The translations under genes and the position numbers were made by a program. From NCBI GenBank assembly GCA_020720905.1, contig DYNT01000013.1, positions 1-16,219 of the forward strand: DNA of 16,219 bases. Direction: 5' to 3'. Below are positions 13,832-16,219 of the stretch, in pieces. How positions within the stretch are numbered: the first letter of the stretch is position 1; every line of letters begins with the position of its first letter. The notes beneath the pieces were generated by a model that had not been told where the DNA came from, searched no databases, and saw only the letters and a list, made by a program, of their open reading frames with translations. The stretch is from Micavibrio aeruginosavorus (GTDB lineage: Bacteria; Pseudomonadota; Alphaproteobacteria; UBA9219).

Positions 13832-14721
13832 CCAAGCCGCCTGAGATGTTTAAGCAAAGAAACACGCGCTGCCACGATGGCAAGGCTTGCCCCCCCCACA
13901 GGGATCAAAGTCATCATGCCGCCTACGGTGACCCATGAAAGCGGCGCGATCAAGGATAATCCGCCAAGCGAGCTGAGCATAAACACCAGCATCGCTATGG
14001 TCAAAACAGCCAAAGCAAACCCGATCAGCGAGGCCGGAATGGCCAAGGCCTGAATATGCTTTTGGAACTGCTTGGCTATGGCGTGATCGGGAGCCCCCAT
14101 AAAGTACAAAAGTTCAATCGTATCATGTTGCACGACCAGAGCAGCGCGGCACACGACCGAGATAACGGTCACCACGGCAAAGGCCGTTAAAACCAACATC
14201 ACGGCGGCAATCACGCCAAGCCCTGTCAAAAAGCCAAAGAGTTTATCCATCCAACCAGCGTGACTGTAAACTTGCGCCTCGCCTACCTGCTTAACAAGGG
14301 CGCGTTGCATGGCATCAGGCTCTAACGCCGCGCCGACCTTCACCGTCACGTCCAAAAGCTGTGGCAGTGGCAGCGCGTCAAGAAGCGCCGCATCATCGAT
14401 CCATGATTGCAGCAAACGGCGCGTTTCATCATCCTTGATCAACGTAACGTCTGCGACCTCTGGCATCGCACGCAGCGCCGCAATCATCTTGTCGCGCTTA
14501 GTGGCTTTTAAAAGGGGATCTTCATCAGGAATAAACGGAATCTCCACCGTCAGGCGGCTTTGCAAATCATAGCCCCACGTCAGCGCTGTTCGGGCTAAAA
14601 CGGCTTGCGCCGCTATCGCCAACGTCCCCAAATAAACCATCAGCACCATAATGATGCTAAACATTAGGCCAAGGCGTTGCTGACTAAATGCTGTTGCAAA
14701 AAGGTTGGAAGGCATACCCAT
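13828..14721 (-). CDS. ftsX: Cell division protein FtsX
   Basis: The 297-residue protein has four predicted membrane segments: one near residues 13-42, a large periplasmic domain, then three more in the C-terminal half (ITGLG-like FLTGLGVIAAVMLVLT, ALAIPASLIGFALAVL and VTVGGMMTLIPVGGASLAIV). This is the FtsX topology. With FtsE it forms an ATP-driven complex at the division site that activates periplasmic peptidoglycan hydrolases. The start ATG shares its A with the FtsE stop codon (TAATG). Identification rests on topology and its position next to ftsE, as FtsX sequences are weakly conserved. Confidence 0.92.
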   Translation of the reverse strand: MGMPSNLFATAFSQQRLGLMFSIIMVLMVYLGTLAIAAQAVLARTALTWGYDLQSRLTVEIPFIPDEDPLLKATKRDKMIAALRAMPEVADVTLIKDDETRRLLQSWIDDAALLDALPLPQLLDVTVKVGAALEPDAMQRALVKQVGEAQVYSHAGWMDKLFGFLTGLGVIAAVMLVLTAFAVVTVISVVCRAALVVQHDTIELLYFMGAPDHAIAKQFQKHIQALAIPASLIGFALAVLTIAMLVFMLSSLGGLSLIAPLSWVTVGGMMTLIPVGGASLAIVAARVSLLKHLRRLG

Positions 14722-15395
14722 TAAGCAGCCTCTTCCCGCGCCGTAATCAGACGCCCGCCCCTTAAACGCAAAATGGGTTTTGCATAACGCCGAACAAGAT
14801 CCTTTTGATGCGTCGCAAAGATCACGGTCGTTCCCATCTTGTTCAATTCTAAAAACAAATGCATCAACTTCTGAGCTGACTCGTCATCCACGTTGCCCGT
14901 CGGCTCATCCGCCAGCAAAAGGCGCGGCTTATTCACAATCGCCCGCGCAATCGATACGCGCTGTTGCTCACCGCCCGACAATTCAGACGGCAGCGCATGC
15001 AAGCGATCGCCCAGCCCCACCCATTGCAACAGTTCCTTAACATGCTGCTCGACGTCTAGGCGCTCCGCCCCCGCAAGGCGCAAGGGCAAAGCAGCATTTT
15101 CCAAGGCCGAGAGATGCGGGACAAGCCGGAAGTCCTGAAACACAATGCCAAGGCGGCGTCGCAGAGCCGGATACTCATGCCGATAAAGTTGCGCGGTATC
15201 GCGATCAAACAACGTCACGCGCCCTGCGCTTGGTTTTTCCATTTGATAGATCAGGCGAAGCAACGATGATTTTCCCGCGCCGCTCGCCCCCGTCAGAAAA
15301 TAAAACAAGCCGGGCATCAGCGCGAGGTTGATGTCATCCAAAACAGTGCGCCCGCACGGATAACGCAAAGAGACATGTTCAAAAGAAACAAGCAT
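14721..15395 (-). CDS. ftsE: Cell division ATP-binding protein FtsE
   Basis: The 224-residue ABC ATPase has Walker A GASGAGKSS (about residues 36-44), a Q-loop in VFQDFRLVPH, the signature LSGGEQQRVSIARA, Walker B LLLADEPTGNVD and the switch histidine in FATHQKD. It pairs with FtsX, and ATP hydrolysis by FtsE is thought to drive hydrolase activation at the septum. The ATG at 15395 gives a TGATG overlap with the upstream MarR gene; a GTG one codon earlier is also possible. Neither has a clear ribosome site, so translation is probably coupled to the upstream gene. Confidence 0.97.
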   Translation of the reverse strand: MLVSFEHVSLRYPCGRTVLDDINLALMPGLFYFLTGASGAGKSSLLRLIYQMEKPSAGRVTLFDRDTAQLYRHEYPALRRRLGIVFQDFRLVPHLSALENAALPLRLAGAERLDVEQHVKELLQWVGLGDRLHALPSELSGGEQQRVSIARAIVNKPRLLLADEPTGNVDDESAQKLMHLFLELNKMGTTVIFATHQKDLVRRYAKPILRLRGGRLITAREEAA

Positions 15396-15853
15396 CACGC
15401 GCCACGGTTAAAATTGATGATGGATGTCCAGAAACGCTCAACCTTACGCAAAAGGCCAATCGTTTTGTTGATTTCCTCAAGGTTCAAACCAGCCTCATCC
15501 AACATGCCAACTTGCTTTTCGAAATAGGCGCTAAGCTGCTTATGCAGCGCAAGCCCCTTTTCCGAGAGCTTGACGCGCACCGAACGACGATCATGCGGCG
15601 AGCGCTCTTGCATCAAATAATCGGCCTCCATCATCTTTTTCAGGTTATAAGAAACGTTCGTGCCAAGGTAATAGCCCCGCGCCGTCAGCTCGCCCACCGT
15701 CATTTCGTCGGGGCCAAGGTTGTAGAGGATCAGCGCTTGCACGTTGTTGATGTCCTGAACGCCATGGCGATCCAAATCGACCTTCACAACCTCAAGGAAA
15801 TGACGGTGAACACGCTCAATCAATAAAATGGCTTCATAGTAAGGATGGCTCAC
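15395..15853 (-). CDS. MarR-family regulator, LdtR-like
   Basis: The 152-residue winged-helix protein has the MarR fold: a helical start (YYEAILLIERVHRHFLEVV), DINNVQALILYNLG, the recognition region MTVGELTARGYYLGTNVSYN and LKKMMEADYL, and the wing SPHDRRSVRVKLSEKG. The GYYLGTNVSYNLKK stretch recalls the alphaproteobacterial LdtR group, which controls cell-wall transpeptidase genes; this is from memory. The GTG at 15853 is preferred, since AAGGAAAGAG lies just upstream; the GTG at 15877 has no such site. It is the first gene of the ftsEX-ydcF-plsC operon and overlaps ftsE, so it may regulate its own operon. The 90 bases upstream show no clear promoter. Confidence 0.88.
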   Translation of the reverse strand: MSHPYYEAILLIERVHRHFLEVVKVDLDRHGVQDINNVQALILYNLGPDEMTVGELTARGYYLGTNVSYNLKKMMEADYLMQERSPHDRRSVRVKLSEKGLALHKQLSAYFEKQVGMLDEAGLNLEEINKTIGLLRKVERFWTSIINFNRGA

Positions 15854-15944
15854 AGTCTCTTTCCTTCCGCTGCGCACAGGATGCCCTAAAGTTTGGGGAG
15901 CCTGCGCCTGTTGGTTTCTAATCCGTTAACTTGAAAACCATACT

Positions 15945-16081
15945 CAAAACAGTTTGAGAGTTGGAAAGCGGCAAAGAAACAAATTGGATCTCTGCCTTCC
16001 ACCTTTATACCTCCCCCCTTACGGGGGAGGGCAAGAGAGGGGGCAAAATGATTCTGTTTCGCCAACTCTTGATCTGTTTTG
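15945..16081. repeat. MITE-like palindromic repeat, right copy
   Basis: A 137-base unit with imperfect 20-base inverted ends: CAAAACAGTTTGAGAGTTGG at 15945-15964 and its counterpart CCAACTCTTGATCTGTTTTG at 16062-16081, 17 of 20 matching. The core CCTCCCCCC-TTAC-GGGGGAGG with a G-rich tail (16010-16042) matches the core of the left-end copy at 116-150. It carries one core where the left copy has two. It lies upstream of the MarR operon. Open frames crossing it are not genes. Confidence 0.75.
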
Positions 16082-16089
16082 TGTATAGA

Positions 16090-16202
16090 AAACTTTTTGG
16101 CCGCCAAGCCGTGTGGCTTCCAAGAAAAAGCAACAGACACGGCCAAAAACTTTCCAATTTTTCAAGTATAGTCCGTCCGCTTGAAAACCCGAAAAATTTT
16201 TC
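16090..16202. repeat. Cluster of inverted repeats at the right edge
   Basis: AAACTTTTTGGCC (16090-16102) and GGCCAAAAACTTT (16141-16153) are inverted with 12 of 13 matches. AAGCC/GGCTT (a 5-bp hairpin) lies between them. TTTTCAAG (16159-16166) and CTTGAAAA (16180-16187) form a second pair, followed by the palindrome GAAAAATTTTTC (16191-16202). No gene is supported in 16082-16219; the unit may continue beyond the window. Confidence 0.5.
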
Positions 16203-16219
16203 CCCGCCAAACCGCATAA

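Noticed and set aside
16005..16217. Short open frames at the right edge
   Set aside because: They cross the repeat core and the inverted-repeat cluster, and no family is recognisable.
1..16219. CRISPR array, phage genes or a complete insertion sequence
   Set aside because: No regularly spaced direct repeats, transposase, integrase or phage structural motif was seen.

Overview
The window looks like the chromosome of an alphaproteobacterium of uncertain order. The evidence is an LdtR-like MarR regulator, the packed ftsE-ftsX-ydcF-plsC order, the KHQSAWE and FPQGTR motifs of the PlsC, and GC-rich palindromic repeats of the CCTCCCCC-TTGCGGGGGAGG type between genes. Everything here is read from sequence alone and no database was searched.

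Left part (1-1417): a MITE-like inverted repeat, an ADP-ribose pyrophosphatase-type NUDIX gene, a tRNA-Asn(GTT) and a nested palindromic repeat.

Chaperone block (1418-8248, all minus strand; transcription runs dnaK to htpG): dnaK, a NUDIX gene interrupted by an in-frame amber codon, a BrnT-like toxin with a CopG-type antitoxin, an MNT nucleotidyltransferase with a HEPN protein, dnaJ, and htpG. Two complete-looking two-gene toxin-antitoxin modules therefore sit between dnaK and dnaJ in the same orientation, with no clear terminator seen between them. The first module has a well-formed promoter containing an inverted repeat. This arrangement is the most notable feature of the window.

Middle (8519-12338): aspA (aspartate ammonia-lyase) is divergent from dnaK. 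It is followed by a two-gene phosphorelay set, a single-domain response regulator overlapping an Hpt phosphotransfer protein. These converge with only 8 bases between them on a divergent sigma-70 family factor of about 488 residues that has an acidic N-terminus and an altered -10/-35 recognition region.

Envelope operon (12504-15853, minus strand): an LdtR-like MarR regulator, ftsE, ftsX, a YdcF/SanA-like membrane protein and plsC. Every junction is a stop/start overlap, so the genes are probably translationally coupled. They join divisome and cell-wall hydrolase control with phospholipid acylation.

Right end (15854-16219): no gene. It holds a second copy of the left-end repeat family, with imperfect 20-bp terminal inverted repeats, and further inverted repeats.
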